Origin: Methylocystis sp. H62
GTDB taxonomy: Bacteria; Pseudomonadota; Alphaproteobacteria; Rhizobiales; Beijerinckiaceae
Assembly: GCF_015709515.1 (NCBI RefSeq)
Contig: NZ_JADNQZ010000058.1
Location: 496,001 to 560,000, forward strand
DNA: 64,000 nt
Direction: 5' to 3'
The stretch's first letter is position 1. Each line of letters starts with the position of its first letter. A model generated the notes under the pieces. That model was not told the DNA's origin, made no database searches, and saw only the letters and a list, made by a program, of their open reading frames with translations. This document shows positions 8,485 to 16,972 of the stretch, piece after piece. The translations under genes and the position numbers were made by a program.

Positions 8485-8539
8485 GAGCCGGCGATACGAA
8501 AAGCGCAGCCGCTTTGCGCAGCGCTCTTCTTGCCGGCTC
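8485..8539 (-). terminator. Long hairpin between pqqA and the peroxidase gene
   Basis: GAGCCGGC (8485-8492) and GCCGGCTC (8532-8539) form a perfect 8-base stem, extended inside by paired aaaagcgc/gcgctctt blocks. Read on the minus strand it lies just after pqqA. It could end most pqqA transcripts or protect their 3' end, giving more PqqA than peroxidase. There is no clean T run on the minus strand, so a classical terminator is uncertain. Confidence 0.45.
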
Positions 8540-8591
8540 GATTTTTGGAATTCGTTGGCGCCTTCGACGAAGCGAAAGGCCGCGCCGAGAT

Positions 8592-8669
8592 TTAGATCTC
8601 GGCGGACTCGTAGCTGGTGATTTCCATGCCGACGCAGACTTCGACAATCACGGGAGTCGTCCAGGCCAT
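8592..8669 (-). CDS. pqqA: PQQ precursor peptide PqqA
   Basis: 25 residues, MAWTTPVIVEVCVGMEITSY then ESAEI. It carries the two residues that are cross-linked to make pyrroloquinoline quinone, Glu16 and Tyr20, in the conserved context V-C-V-G-M-E-I-T-S-Y. A perfect ribosome site (ggagg, 6 bases before the ATG) precedes it. PqqE (radical SAM) with PqqD links the Glu and Tyr; later steps use PqqB and PqqC. Here pqqA is alone, about 33 kb from pqqBC(DE), next to the fhc operon, and no second pqqA is seen upstream of pqqB. Confidence 0.93.
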   Translation of the reverse strand: MAWTTPVIVEVCVGMEITSYESAEI

Positions 8670-8973
8670 TTTTTCCTCCGTATTAGGACTCTTTCCGGCT
8701 CTGCCTGCTTATGTGGCGCGTCGCGCCCGCAGGTTTAAGCTCGGCGCAGCATTTAACATGATCGCCGCCGCTTCGCAAATGGGATGCGGCGCACAAAATC
8801 GGCCGCTTGCGACAACAGCTGAGCGCTTCTGTGGGGCCTCGAATGCAAATGACGCAGGCGAACGTCTCGACAGTCGCCGTGACGGCTGATAGGCATAAGC
8901 AAAACACGGAAGGGAGCCGCCCGGCTCGGCGAGTAGGCGCTAAAAAACAAATGGATAGCGTTCACTTCGCCGT

Positions 8974-8989
8974 CAAGCTTTCAAGCTTG
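8974..8989. promoter_or_regulatory. 16-base palindrome upstream of fhcB, possible operator
   Basis: CAAGCTT (8974-8980) and AAGCTTG (8983-8989) form an inverted repeat with a two-base spacer, 29 bases before the fhcB start. The whole 349-base gap between the divergent pqqA and fhcB genes contains no other recognisable gene, so both promoters must lie in it. The regulator, if any, is unknown. Confidence 0.3.
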
Positions 8990-9018
8990 GCCAGGGCAGG
9001 TCGCAAATCGGGGTAGGA

Positions 9019-10119
9019 ATGGAGACAGCAACGCTCGACGGCAAGGCGATTGCGCTTGGCGACGCCTATCGACATGCCGGCAAAATTCTCAAGGAAGCGG
9101 CCTTTCCGCTCGTCGCCGGCCTTGGCGCCGACGTCGCCGGCGCGCGCGCCGCGATCCTTTTGGCCGAGCGGCTGAAGGGCGCCTTCGACCATCTCGCGTC
9201 GCGCGAAACGCTCGCCGATATCGACGTCAAGCGTTCCTTCGGCATGTTCACGACGACGGCGAATGAGGCGCGGCTTCGCGGCGACTGCGTCGTGCTGATC
9301 GGCCCGGGGCTGACTCAAGCCTGGCCTGGAATGCTGGAGCGCCTTGCGCTTGCCGAGCCGCCGCGCCGCGGGGCGCAAGCGCAGCAGCCGCGCAAGGTGA
9401 TCTGGGTCGGGCCGGAAGGCGACGAAGCGAACGCCATCCCTGGCGCAAAGGTCATTCCGGCCTCCGTGCAGGAGCTTTCCGGCGTGCTGGCGGCGTGGCG
9501 CGCCCGCTTCGGCGGACGGCCGGTGGCGCTGGGCGCCGAAAAAGTCGCGCTCATCGACGGCCTCGTGGAGACGCTGCGAAGCGCGCGCTTTGGCGTCTTC
9601 GTCTGGTCGGCGTCGACGCTCGATCCGCTGGCGATCGAAATGATGCAGGCTTTGGTGATCGAGCTTAACGCGACGACCAGATTCACCGGGGTCCATATCG
9701 GTGGCCGCAGCGGCGCTTCGGGCGTGACCCAGGCCGCCGGCTGGATGACGGGCTTTCCGCCGCGCACGGGCTTTGGCCGTGGTTATCCGGAGCACGACCC
9801 CTGGCGTTTTGAGAGTTCGCGGCTTGTCGACAGCGGCGAGGCCGATGCGGCGCTGTGGATTTCCGCCTTCGACGGCGAAAAACCCGCCTGGTCCCGCGCC
9901 GACATCCCGCTCATCACGCTTGCGCCGGCGCAGGCGGCGCCGCCTCGCGGGCTGTTCATTAAAGTCGGTCAGCCCGGCGTCACGCATGACGCGGTGCTGA
10001 TGAGTCAGGAAACCGGCGGCATGACGCTGCGCAGGGCAAGCGCGCCGACGGACGCGCCGAGCGTGGCGCAGGCGATCGGCGCCATCATGGCGGAAGTTTC
10101 GGAGGGCGCATGGCGCTGA
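9019..10119 (+). CDS. fhcB: Formyltransferase/hydrolase complex subunit B (FwdB/FmdB homologue)
   Basis: 366 residues, matching bacterial FhcB in length and content (FPLVAGLGADVAGARAAILLAERL, then CVVLIGPGLTQAW, FVWSASTLDPLAIEMMQALV). It is the shortened relative of archaeal formylmethanofuran dehydrogenase subunit B. Bacterial forms do not act as a molybdenum or tungsten dehydrogenase; in the Fhc complex the formyl group is moved from tetrahydromethanopterin to a methanofuran analogue and then hydrolysed to formate. First gene of fhcBADC; the fhcA start lies inside its 3' end (10-base overlap), showing translational coupling. Ribosome site gtagga just before the ATG. Confidence 0.93.
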   Translation: METATLDGKAIALGDAYRHAGKILKEAAFPLVAGLGADVAGARAAILLAERLKGAFDHLASRETLADIDVKRSFGMFTTTANEARLRGDCVVLIGPGLTQAWPGMLERLALAEPPRRGAQAQQPRKVIWVGPEGDEANAIPGAKVIPASVQELSGVLAAWRARFGGRPVALGAEKVALIDGLVETLRSARFGVFVWSASTLDPLAIEMMQALVIELNATTRFTGVHIGGRSGASGVTQAAGWMTGFPPRTGFGRGYPEHDPWRFESSRLVDSGEADAALWISAFDGEKPAWSRADIPLITLAPAQAAPPRGLFIKVGQPGVTHDAVLMSQETGGMTLRRASAPTDAPSVAQAIGAIMAEVSEGAWR

Positions 10120-11747
10120 CAGTTTTGCGCGGCGGCCATATCGTCGATCCGGCGACCGGCCAGGACGCGATCGGCGACGTGTGGTTCGAGGACGGCCGCA
10201 TCGTCGAACGGCCCGAAGGGCGCAGCGCCGACAAGGAGATCGACGTCTCCGGCCATATCGTCATGGCCGGCGCAATCGACATCCATTCGCACATCGCCGG
10301 CGGCAATGTGAACACGGCGCGACTGCTGCTGCCGGAACTGCATCGCGCGATTCGCGCGCGGCTCGCCGACACGCCGCTGTCGACGGCCAAATGGTCGAGC
10401 TACGAGACCGGCCGTCTCTACGCGCAGATGGGCTTCACCACGGTCGTCGAGCCGGCGATGGCGCCGCATCACGCGCTGCAGACCCATCTCGAATTCAACG
10501 ACGTGCCGATCATCGACAAGGGCGCGCTCACCGTGCTCGGCAATGATGATTTTCTGCTCGGCATGTTGCGCGACGGCGAGAAGGATGGCGCGATCAACGA
10601 TTATGTCGCGCAGACCGTCGAGAACACCCGCTCGCTTGGCTTGAAGTGCATCAATCCCGGCGGGGTCGAAGCCTTCAAGGAGAACATGCGCGTCTTCGGG
10701 CTTGACGACGTCGTGCCCTTTTACGGGCTGACGTCGCGCCAGATTTTCCAGGCGCTGCAGAAGTCGACTCAGGCGCTGGGCATCGCCCATCCGCTGCATC
10801 TGCACATGAACAATCTCGGCCTTGCCGGCAATATCGACACGGCGCTCGCCACGATCGACGCGGCGCAGGGGCTGCCGCTCCATCTCGCCCATGTGCAGTT
10901 CTATGCCTATGGCAAGGAAGGCAAGAACGGCTTCTCGTCGGCCGGCGCGCTCTTCGCCGAGAAGATCAACGCCAATAAGAATGTGAGCGTCGACGTCGGC
11001 CAGGTGATGTTCTCGGACACGGTGACGATCTCGTCCGACGTTCTGAAACAGTTCAACAGCCTGCCCGGCGCGATCCCGAAGAAGGGCGCGATCTTCGATG
11101 GCGACGCCAATGGCGGCGGCATCGTGCCCTACGTCTACAAGATTTCGAACTACTACAACGCCATCCAATGGGCGGCGGGCCTGGAGCTGTTCCTGCTCAT
11201 TGAAAATCCCGAGCAGGTGTTCTTCACCACCGACCATCCGAACGGCGGCCCCTTCACAACCTATCCGGAGCTCTTCGCGCTGCTGATGAGCGCTGATCTT
11301 CGCGCGCAGCATCTTGCGCGGCTTCCGGCGGAGGTGCTGGAGCACACCACGCTGCCGTCGATTTCGCGCGAATACACGCTTTACGAAATCGCCCAGATGA
11401 GCCGCTCCGGCGCCGCCAAGCTCTTTGGTTTTGTCGATCGCGGCCGGCTCAGTCCCGGCGCCGTCGCCGACATCGCCGTTTATAAGCCCGGACGCGACGT
11501 CGCCGGCATGTTCCGGCGCGCGGCCCTCGTGTTCAAGGATGGCGCTCTCGTCGTGCGCGATGGCCAAGTCTCGCATTACACGCGCGGCAAGACGCTGCAT
11601 ATTCGCCCGCGCTACGATGGGCAGATCACGAAGCGCCTCGATTCCTATTACGACGAGCTTTACGGCCTGCCGCGCAGCATTTTCGACGTGCCCGACGCGG
11701 CGCTGCCGCACAAGGACGCCTTTGCGGAGGTTCCATGCCGGATATAA
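10110..11747 (+). CDS. fhcA: Formyltransferase/hydrolase complex subunit A (FwdA/FmdA homologue)
   Basis: 545 residues of the amidohydrolase superfamily. The N-terminal metal site is visible as AIDIHSHIAGG; other metal or active-site segments are HPLHLHMNNLGLAG, LPLHLAHVQFYAYG and VFFTTDHPNGGPFTT. This subunit hydrolyses the formyl-methanofuran analogue to formate in the cytoplasm. It starts within fhcB (good ribosome site ggaggg) and overlaps fhcD by 13 bases. The sequence is full length compared with Methylorubrum FhcA. The long reading frame on the opposite strand is a codon-bias shadow. Confidence 0.95.
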   Translation: MALTVLRGGHIVDPATGQDAIGDVWFEDGRIVERPEGRSADKEIDVSGHIVMAGAIDIHSHIAGGNVNTARLLLPELHRAIRARLADTPLSTAKWSSYETGRLYAQMGFTTVVEPAMAPHHALQTHLEFNDVPIIDKGALTVLGNDDFLLGMLRDGEKDGAINDYVAQTVENTRSLGLKCINPGGVEAFKENMRVFGLDDVVPFYGLTSRQIFQALQKSTQALGIAHPLHLHMNNLGLAGNIDTALATIDAAQGLPLHLAHVQFYAYGKEGKNGFSSAGALFAEKINANKNVSVDVGQVMFSDTVTISSDVLKQFNSLPGAIPKKGAIFDGDANGGGIVPYVYKISNYYNAIQWAAGLELFLLIENPEQVFFTTDHPNGGPFTTYPELFALLMSADLRAQHLARLPAEVLEHTTLPSISREYTLYEIAQMSRSGAAKLFGFVDRGRLSPGAVADIAVYKPGRDVAGMFRRAALVFKDGALVVRDGQVSHYTRGKTLHIRPRYDGQITKRLDSYYDELYGLPRSIFDVPDAALPHKDAFAEVPCRI

Positions 11748-12643
11748 TTCGCAACGGCGTGACGATAGACGACAATTTCGCCGAAGCCTTCCCGATGAGC
11801 GGGACGGGCATTCTGATCACCGCGCCGAACGCCAAATGGGCGCGGCAGGCGGCGTTGACGATGACGGGCTTCGCCACGTCGGTCATCGGCTGCGGCTGCG
11901 AGGCCGGAATCGATCGCGAGGCGCCACCCGAAGAAACGCCGGACGGACGTCCGGGCGTTCGCGTGCTGCTGTTCGCCATGTCGTCGAAAGACGCGGAGAA
12001 GCAGCTCGTCAACCGGCTCGGCCAATGCGTGCTGACCTGCCCGGGCTCCGCGGTCTATTCGACGGTCGCCGGCGAATTCGAGATCAAGGTCGGCGACGCG
12101 CTGCGCCAGTTCGGCGACAAGTGGCAGATGTCCAAGGTCGTCGACGATCGTCGCTACTGGCGCGTGCCGGTCATGGACGGCGAGTTTTTCTGCGAAGGCA
12201 AGGTCGGCCTGACCAAAAAATCCGTGGGCGGCGGCAATCTTTTGATCATGGGCGCGGACTGGGACAAGACCATGCGCGCGACAGAGGCCGCCGTCTCGGC
12301 GATCGAATGCGTCGCCGACGCGATTGCGCCGTTCCCCGGCGGCATCGTGCGCTCGGGTTCAAAGGTCGGTTCGAAATACAAGGGCATGAGCGCGTCGACC
12401 AATGACGCCTATTGCCCGACATTGCGCGGCGTCACCAAAAGCGAGCTCGACGCGGATATCGGCTGCGTGCTCGAAATCGTCATCGACGGCTTGACCGACA
12501 ACGCGGTGCGCGAGGCGATGCGCGCCGGGCTTCACGCCATTATCGAGATGGGGCCGGAGCAGGGCGCCACGCGCGTCGGCGCCGGCAATTACGGCGGCAA
12601 GCTCGGACCGTTTCATTATCACCTGAAGGAATTGCTGCCGTGA
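11735..12643 (+). CDS. fhcD: Formylmethanofuran:tetrahydromethanopterin formyltransferase
   Basis: 302 residues, the Ftr homologue FhcD. Recognisable stretches include NGVTIDDNFAEAFPM at the start, the CPGSAVYSTVAG region, VGGGNLLIMGADWDKTMRA, FPGGIVRSGSKVGSKYKG and the C-terminal GAGNYGGKLGPFHYHLKELL. It transfers the formyl group from N5-formyl-tetrahydromethanopterin to the methanofuran-type carrier. Strong ribosome site GGAGG sits 5 bases before the ATG, inside fhcA. It overlaps fhcC by 4 bases. Confidence 0.95.
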   Translation: MPDIIRNGVTIDDNFAEAFPMSGTGILITAPNAKWARQAALTMTGFATSVIGCGCEAGIDREAPPEETPDGRPGVRVLLFAMSSKDAEKQLVNRLGQCVLTCPGSAVYSTVAGEFEIKVGDALRQFGDKWQMSKVVDDRRYWRVPVMDGEFFCEGKVGLTKKSVGGGNLLIMGADWDKTMRATEAAVSAIECVADAIAPFPGGIVRSGSKVGSKYKGMSASTNDAYCPTLRGVTKSELDADIGCVLEIVIDGLTDNAVREAMRAGLHAIIEMGPEQGATRVGAGNYGGKLGPFHYHLKELLP

Positions 12644-13449
12644 AGCCCTTTATCTTCACGCTTCGCCAGGAGCCGCCGCAGCGCGTCGATCTCTCGGCGC
12701 TGACGCCCGACCGCCTTGCGGGAAAATCTGTCGCGCAGATCGAAGCGATCGAGCTCGGCGTGACGCGGATTTCGACGAAAGTCGGCGACCTCTTCAAAGT
12801 CTCGGAAGGCGATCTGAAGACTGTTCGCTATGAGGGCGGCTCTTCCCGCTTCGATCTTCTCGGCGCGAAGCTTCTGCCTGGCTTTGCGATTCATGTCGAA
12901 GGCGACGTCGGGGCGCAGTGCGGCCGTCTGGCCAAGGGCGGCAGGATCACCGTCGCCGGGAACGCCGGCCCGCATGCGGCGTCCGGCAACCTTGGCGCCG
13001 AGATGGAGATCAAGGGCGACGTCGGCGATTTCCTCGCCGGTCCGCTCGCGGGCGAACTCGCTGGCATGGCTGGCGGGCGCGTCATCGTGCGCGGCAAGGC
13101 GGGCGAACGCGTCGGCGACCGGCTGCGCCGCGGCATTCTCATCATCGAAGGCGACGCCGGCGAAGATCTCGGCGCGCGCGTCATCGCCGGCACGATCCTG
13201 GTTTTGGGCGTGGCCAAGGGGCGCGTTGGCTATCTCAACAAGCGCGGCTCGATTGTGCTCGCCCGCGGCGGCTGCTTCGGTTCGACCTATGTCGACTGCG
13301 GCGCGCATGAGCTGACGTTCGCACGGCTTTTCGCACGCTCTCTCAGGGATCATAGCGCCTCGGCCGCCGATCTCCTGTCGCGCAAGCTGCGCCGCTATGG
13401 CGGCGACACGGCGGTCTATGGCAAGGGCGAGATATTGACCCCCGACTGA
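12640..13449 (+). CDS. fhcC: Formyltransferase/hydrolase complex subunit C (FwdC homologue)
   Basis: 269 residues from a GTG at 12640 that overlaps the fhcD stop (gtga). An ATG-started frame further upstream would run through fhcD and is rejected. The protein has an N-terminal segment (FIFTLRQEPPQRVDLSALTP) and then a long series of Gly-rich repeats (AGNAGPHAASG, KGDVGDFLAG, RGKAGERVGDRLRRG, EGDAGEDLGARVIAG, LGVAKGRVGYLNKRG), the right-handed beta-helix shared with FwdC and the glutamate synthase alpha C-domain. It is the structural subunit of the Fhc complex and last in the operon. Confidence 0.94.
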   Translation: MKPFIFTLRQEPPQRVDLSALTPDRLAGKSVAQIEAIELGVTRISTKVGDLFKVSEGDLKTVRYEGGSSRFDLLGAKLLPGFAIHVEGDVGAQCGRLAKGGRITVAGNAGPHAASGNLGAEMEIKGDVGDFLAGPLAGELAGMAGGRVIVRGKAGERVGDRLRRGILIIEGDAGEDLGARVIAGTILVLGVAKGRVGYLNKRGSIVLARGGCFGSTYVDCGAHELTFARLFARSLRDHSASAADLLSRKLRRYGGDTAVYGKGEILTPD

Positions 13450-13459
13450 CGGGCATTAC

Positions 13460-13503
13460 CCTTGCTAAGAAGCGAAACGCCCTTGAGCGGGCGCTTAGCA
13501 AGG
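13460..13503 (+). promoter_or_regulatory. Hairpin after fhcC that covers the ribosome site of the next gene
   Basis: CCTTGCTAAG (13460-13469) pairs perfectly with CTTAGCAAGG (13494-13503); inside it cgccc (13478-13482) pairs with gggcg (13489-13493). The 3' arm contains the aagg of the aaggag ribosome site (13500-13505) for the small gene at 13512. It may end fhc transcription, hide that ribosome site, or both. There is no T run after it, which argues for a translational role over a simple terminator. Confidence 0.5.
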
Positions 13504-13511
13504 AGATTGCG

Positions 13512-13727
13512 ATGAATTTCGTCGAACTCATCCTTACTGTCTGCACGTTGGCGCAGCCCGCCGCCTGCGACGAGCGCAAGCTCGTCTTCGAATCGACCAC
13601 GGGCTCGACCAGCAATTGCATGATGCAGGCGATGCCATATATCGCTCAATGGTGCGGCGAACACCCGCAACTGACGGTTACCAAGTGGCGTTGCGCGCGG
13701 CCGGGAGCGGAAGGCGACAAGATCTGA
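13512..13727 (+). CDS. Small Cys-containing exported protein, conserved in Rhizobiales
   Basis: 71 residues with a short hydrophobic start (MNFVELILTVCTLAQPAAC) and four or more cysteines (CTLAQPAAC, SNCMMQAMPYIAQWCGEHP, WRCARPG). Small proteins with this pattern (LxLTVC, CMMxAxPYIAQWxGEHP, WxC) are common in Rhizobiales and have no known function; disulphide-bonded periplasmic location is likely. The ribosome site aaggag is inside a hairpin (see 13460-13503). It lies between fhcC and putA. Confidence 0.65.
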   Translation: MNFVELILTVCTLAQPAACDERKLVFESTTGSTSNCMMQAMPYIAQWCGEHPQLTVTKWRCARPGAEGDKI

Positions 13728-13761
13728 TCGAGCCCTGCGGGCGCGGTCGGTTCCATGGCGA

Positions 13762-16700
13762 ATGAATCGAAAACACGATCGGCCTGCGCCCTTTGCGGCG
13801 CCATACGCGCCTCCCGACGAGCGCTTCGCTGAAGCCTTTCTCGGGTCGCGTCCGGATGCTGCGACGCAACGGGTCGTAGAAGAAGTTGCGCTGAAGCTCG
13901 TGCGCGGCATTCGCGCTCAACGTGATCCGCTTGGCGGCGTCGAAGATTTCCTTCACGAATTCTCCCTCTCCTCGCGGGAGGGGCTGGCGGTGATGGCGCT
14001 CGCCGAAGCGCTGCTGCGCGTGCCGGACGACGCGACGGCCGATCAACTCCTCGCGGATAAGCTCGCCGAGGGGGATTTCTCCCATCACGAGACATCGAGC
14101 GACGCGCTGCTCATTCAGGCCTGCGCCTTCGCGCTGGGACTTTCGGCGCGTATCGTCGACGTCGCGGAGCCGCGCGGGCTCATTGCCGACCTCGCCCGGC
14201 GTCTCGGCCTGCCGGCGCTGCGCGCCGCCGCGCGTCAGGCGATGCGGCTGATGGGCGCTCATTTCGTCTTTGGCGAAACCATCGAAGCGGCGATCAGACG
14301 GGAGCAGGGACGGCGCGAGCGCTTCTCTTATGACATGCTTGGCGAAGGGGCGCGGACGGCGGAAGACGCCGAGCGCTATTTTGAGGCCTACGCCCACGCC
14401 ATTCGCGCCATCGGCGACTCGGCCGGAAGCTCCGGCCTCCCTGTGCGCCCTGGAATTTCGATCAAACTTTCGGCGCTGCATCCGCGCTATGAGGCGATTT
14501 CGCGCGAACGCGTCTTGCGGGAGTTGCCGCCGCGGTTGCTCGACCTGGCGCGCCTTGCCAAGGATCGCGATCTCGTTTTCACCATCGATGCGGAGGAGGC
14601 GGATCGACTCGAACTTTCGCTGGACGTGTTCGTACGCGTCGTCGAAGACCCGTCGCTTTCCGGCTGGGGCGGATTCGGGCTCGCGGTGCAGGCCTATCTG
14701 AAGCGCGCGATGGCTGCGATCGACTATGTCGCCTCGCTCGCGGAAGCGAACCATCGGCGCTTCATGGTGCGTCTCGTCAAGGGCGCCTATTGGGACACCG
14801 AAATCAAACGCGCGCAGGAGCGCGGTCTCGCCGATTATCCCGTGTTCACCCGCAAGGCGATGACCGATCTCAATTTTGACGCCTGCGCGGCGCGGCTCTT
14901 CGATCAACCGCGTCTCTTCCCGCAAATCGCCACGCATAACGCTCGGAGCGTCGCCGCCGTTCTGACGATGGCGGGCGCGCGGCGCGACTTCGAGTTTCAG
15001 CGCCTGCACGGCATGGGCGAGTCGCTCTACGAGTCGCTGGCGGAAATGAGCGACGCCGCCGTTCGAATCTATGCGCCGGTCGGTCCGCACCGCGATCTTC
15101 TCGCCTATCTCGTGCGGCGCTTGATCGAGAACGGCGCCAACTCCTCTTTCGTCGCGCGCGCCGCCGATCCCGAGACGCCGGAGAGCGCGCTCGTCGCGGA
15201 CCCTTATGACGCGCTCGGCGCGCCAAATCGCGCGCGTCATCGGCGTCTTCCGCTGCCGAGCGAAATTTATTTGCCGCAACGCGCCAATTCAAAGGGCGTG
15301 GAGTTTGGCGATCGGACCGCGCTTGCGGCGCTGATCGACGAGACGCGCGCGCCAGCTCCGCCGCCTGACGCGCGACCGAGCGTCGAGTCGCGGGCTGCGG
15401 CGCGCCCGGTCCTGTCGCCGATCGACGGCGCAGTTGTCGGTCATGTCGTCGAAGCGGATGAAGCTGCCGCGCATGCTGCGATCGCGACGGCGGCGCGCGC
15501 CTTCCCGGAATGGTCCAGGACTCCATTCGAGACGCGGGCGCGGATGATCGAACGCGCGGCCGATCTCATTGAGGCGCGGCGCGGGCCGTTGATCGCCTTG
15601 TTGCAAAGCGAAGGCGGCAAGACTCTCGACGATGCGCTCGCCGAGGTGCGAGAGGCGGCCGACCTTTGCCGCTACTACGCCGGTCAGGCGCGAATTCTCT
15701 GCGCCGACATGCCGCTGCCTGGACCGACCGGCGAAGCCAACATCCTGCGCCGGCATGGGCGCGGCGTTTTTATCTGCATTTCGCCCTGGAATTTCCCGCT
15801 CGCGATTTTCATCGGTCAGGTCGCAGCGGCGCTGGTCGCGGGAAACAGCGTCGTCGCCAAGCCCGCCGAGCAGACGCCGCTCGTCGCCGCCATGGCGATC
15901 GAACTCCTGCGCGATTCCGGCGTTCCGAAGGATGTGCTGCAATTTACGCCGGGCGATGGCGCGATTGGCGCCGCGCTTATCGCCGATCCGCTGACCGCCG
16001 GCGTCGTTTTCACGGGCTCGGTCGAAGTTGCGCAGCGGATCAATCGCGCGCTCGCCGAGCGAGATGGCGCGATTGCGCCGCTCATCGCCGAAACCGGCGG
16101 CATCAATGCGATGATCGTCGATTCGACGGCGCTGATCGAACAGGTCGTCGACGATGTCATGACGTCTGCGTTCCGATCGGCGGGCCAGCGGTGCTCGGCC
16201 TTGCGGCTCTTGTGTGTGCAAGAGGAGATTGCGCCTGCCTGTCTGGAGACGTTGATTGGCGCTGCGCGCGAGTTGCGCGTGGGCGATCCGCGCGAGATCG
16301 GCGCGCATGTCGGGCCGGCGATCGACGCCGAGGCGAAGGCCAAACTCGACGCCTATCTTTTGCGTCAGCGCGCAGCCGGGCGAATTCTCTACGCTGGCGT
16401 TGCGCCTTCGACGGGAACTTTCGTCGCGCCGCACATCGTCAGGCTTGATCGCGTCGATGAGTTGCAGGAAGAGATCTTTGGGCCCGTCTTGCACGTCGCG
16501 ACGTGGCGTTCGGATCGCCTGCCGCAACTTCTCACGGACATCGAGGCGGTCGGATACGGGCTCACGATCGGCATGCATACGCGCATCGAGCAGCGCATTC
16601 GCGCGTTGTCGCGCAAAGCGTCAGCCGGCAACATTTACGTCAATCGCAACATGATCGGCGCGGTCGTCGGCAGCCAGCCCTTCGGCGGGTTCGGCTTGAG

Positions 16701-16830
16701 CGGCACCGGCCCAAAGGCGGGCGGGCCGGATTATCTCCTGCGATTCCTTCACGAGACGACGCTGACGATCAACACCGCATCCTCTGGGGGCGACGCAGGA
16801 CTGCTGTCGCTCGGAGAATCCGACGAGTGA
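13762..16830 (+). CDS. putA: Bifunctional proline dehydrogenase / delta-1-pyrroline-5-carboxylate dehydrogenase PutA
   Basis: 1022 residues, the compact type of PutA without an N-terminal ribbon-helix-helix DNA-binding domain. Residues about 60-470 are the FAD proline dehydrogenase barrel (SIKLSALHPRYEA, FMVRLVKGAYWDTEIKRAQE, FEFQRLHGMGESLY). Residues about 540-1000 are the aldehyde dehydrogenase (ISPWNFPLAIF, PAEQTPLVA, VFTGSVEVAQ, catalytic Glu in LIAETGGINAMIVD, catalytic Cys in SAGQRCSALRLL, IFGPVLHV). It oxidises proline to glutamate, passing electrons to quinone and NAD+. It starts 34 bases after the small gene before it. Without the DNA-binding domain it cannot repress its own gene as in enteric bacteria. 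Confidence 0.95.
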   Translation: MNRKHDRPAPFAAPYAPPDERFAEAFLGSRPDAATQRVVEEVALKLVRGIRAQRDPLGGVEDFLHEFSLSSREGLAVMALAEALLRVPDDATADQLLADKLAEGDFSHHETSSDALLIQACAFALGLSARIVDVAEPRGLIADLARRLGLPALRAAARQAMRLMGAHFVFGETIEAAIRREQGRRERFSYDMLGEGARTAEDAERYFEAYAHAIRAIGDSAGSSGLPVRPGISIKLSALHPRYEAISRERVLRELPPRLLDLARLAKDRDLVFTIDAEEADRLELSLDVFVRVVEDPSLSGWGGFGLAVQAYLKRAMAAIDYVASLAEANHRRFMVRLVKGAYWDTEIKRAQERGLADYPVFTRKAMTDLNFDACAARLFDQPRLFPQIATHNARSVAAVLTMAGARRDFEFQRLHGMGESLYESLAEMSDAAVRIYAPVGPHRDLLAYLVRRLIENGANSSFVARAADPETPESALVADPYDALGAPNRARHRRLPLPSEIYLPQRANSKGVEFGDRTALAALIDETRAPAPPPDARPSVESRAAARPVLSPIDGAVVGHVVEADEAAAHAAIATAARAFPEWSRTPFETRARMIERAADLIEARRGPLIALLQSEGGKTLDDALAEVREAADLCRYYAGQARILCADMPLPGPTGEANILRRHGRGVFICISPWNFPLAIFIGQVAAALVAGNSVVAKPAEQTPLVAAMAIELLRDSGVPKDVLQFTPGDGAIGAALIADPLTAGVVFTGSVEVAQRINRALAERDGAIAPLIAETGGINAMIVDSTALIEQVVDDVMTSAFRSAGQRCSALRLLCVQEEIAPACLETLIGAARELRVGDPREIGAHVGPAIDAEAKAKLDAYLLRQRAAGRILYAGVAPSTGTFVAPHIVRLDRVDELQEEIFGPVLHVATWRSDRLPQLLTDIEAVGYGLTIGMHTRIEQRIRALSRKASAGNIYVNRNMIGAVVGSQPFGGFGLSGTGPKAGGPDYLLRFLHETTLTINTASSGGDAGLLSLGESDE

Positions 16831-16972
16831 TCGCGACAAATTGGCGCAAAATCGCTGCTTGAAGTCACGCCTCTGACGCTCCACGTCCCTAACGTTTCCA
16901 CGTCGATCGTCAGCGCCATTGCTGCTGAATTTTCGGTTGCTTGGCGATCGTCCGTTCATGAGGGAGATCAGC

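Noticed and set aside
10005-11711. 568-residue minus-strand frame
   Set aside because: Antisense shadow of fhcA produced by high GC; starts and ends within known coupled genes and has no family resemblance.
13678-15279. 533-residue minus-strand frame
   Set aside because: Antisense to the proline dehydrogenase part of putA, which is unambiguous.
16858-16890. Heat-shock sigma factor promoter before hsp20
   Set aside because: CTTGAA is present at 16858 but no matching -10 element was found at the right distance.
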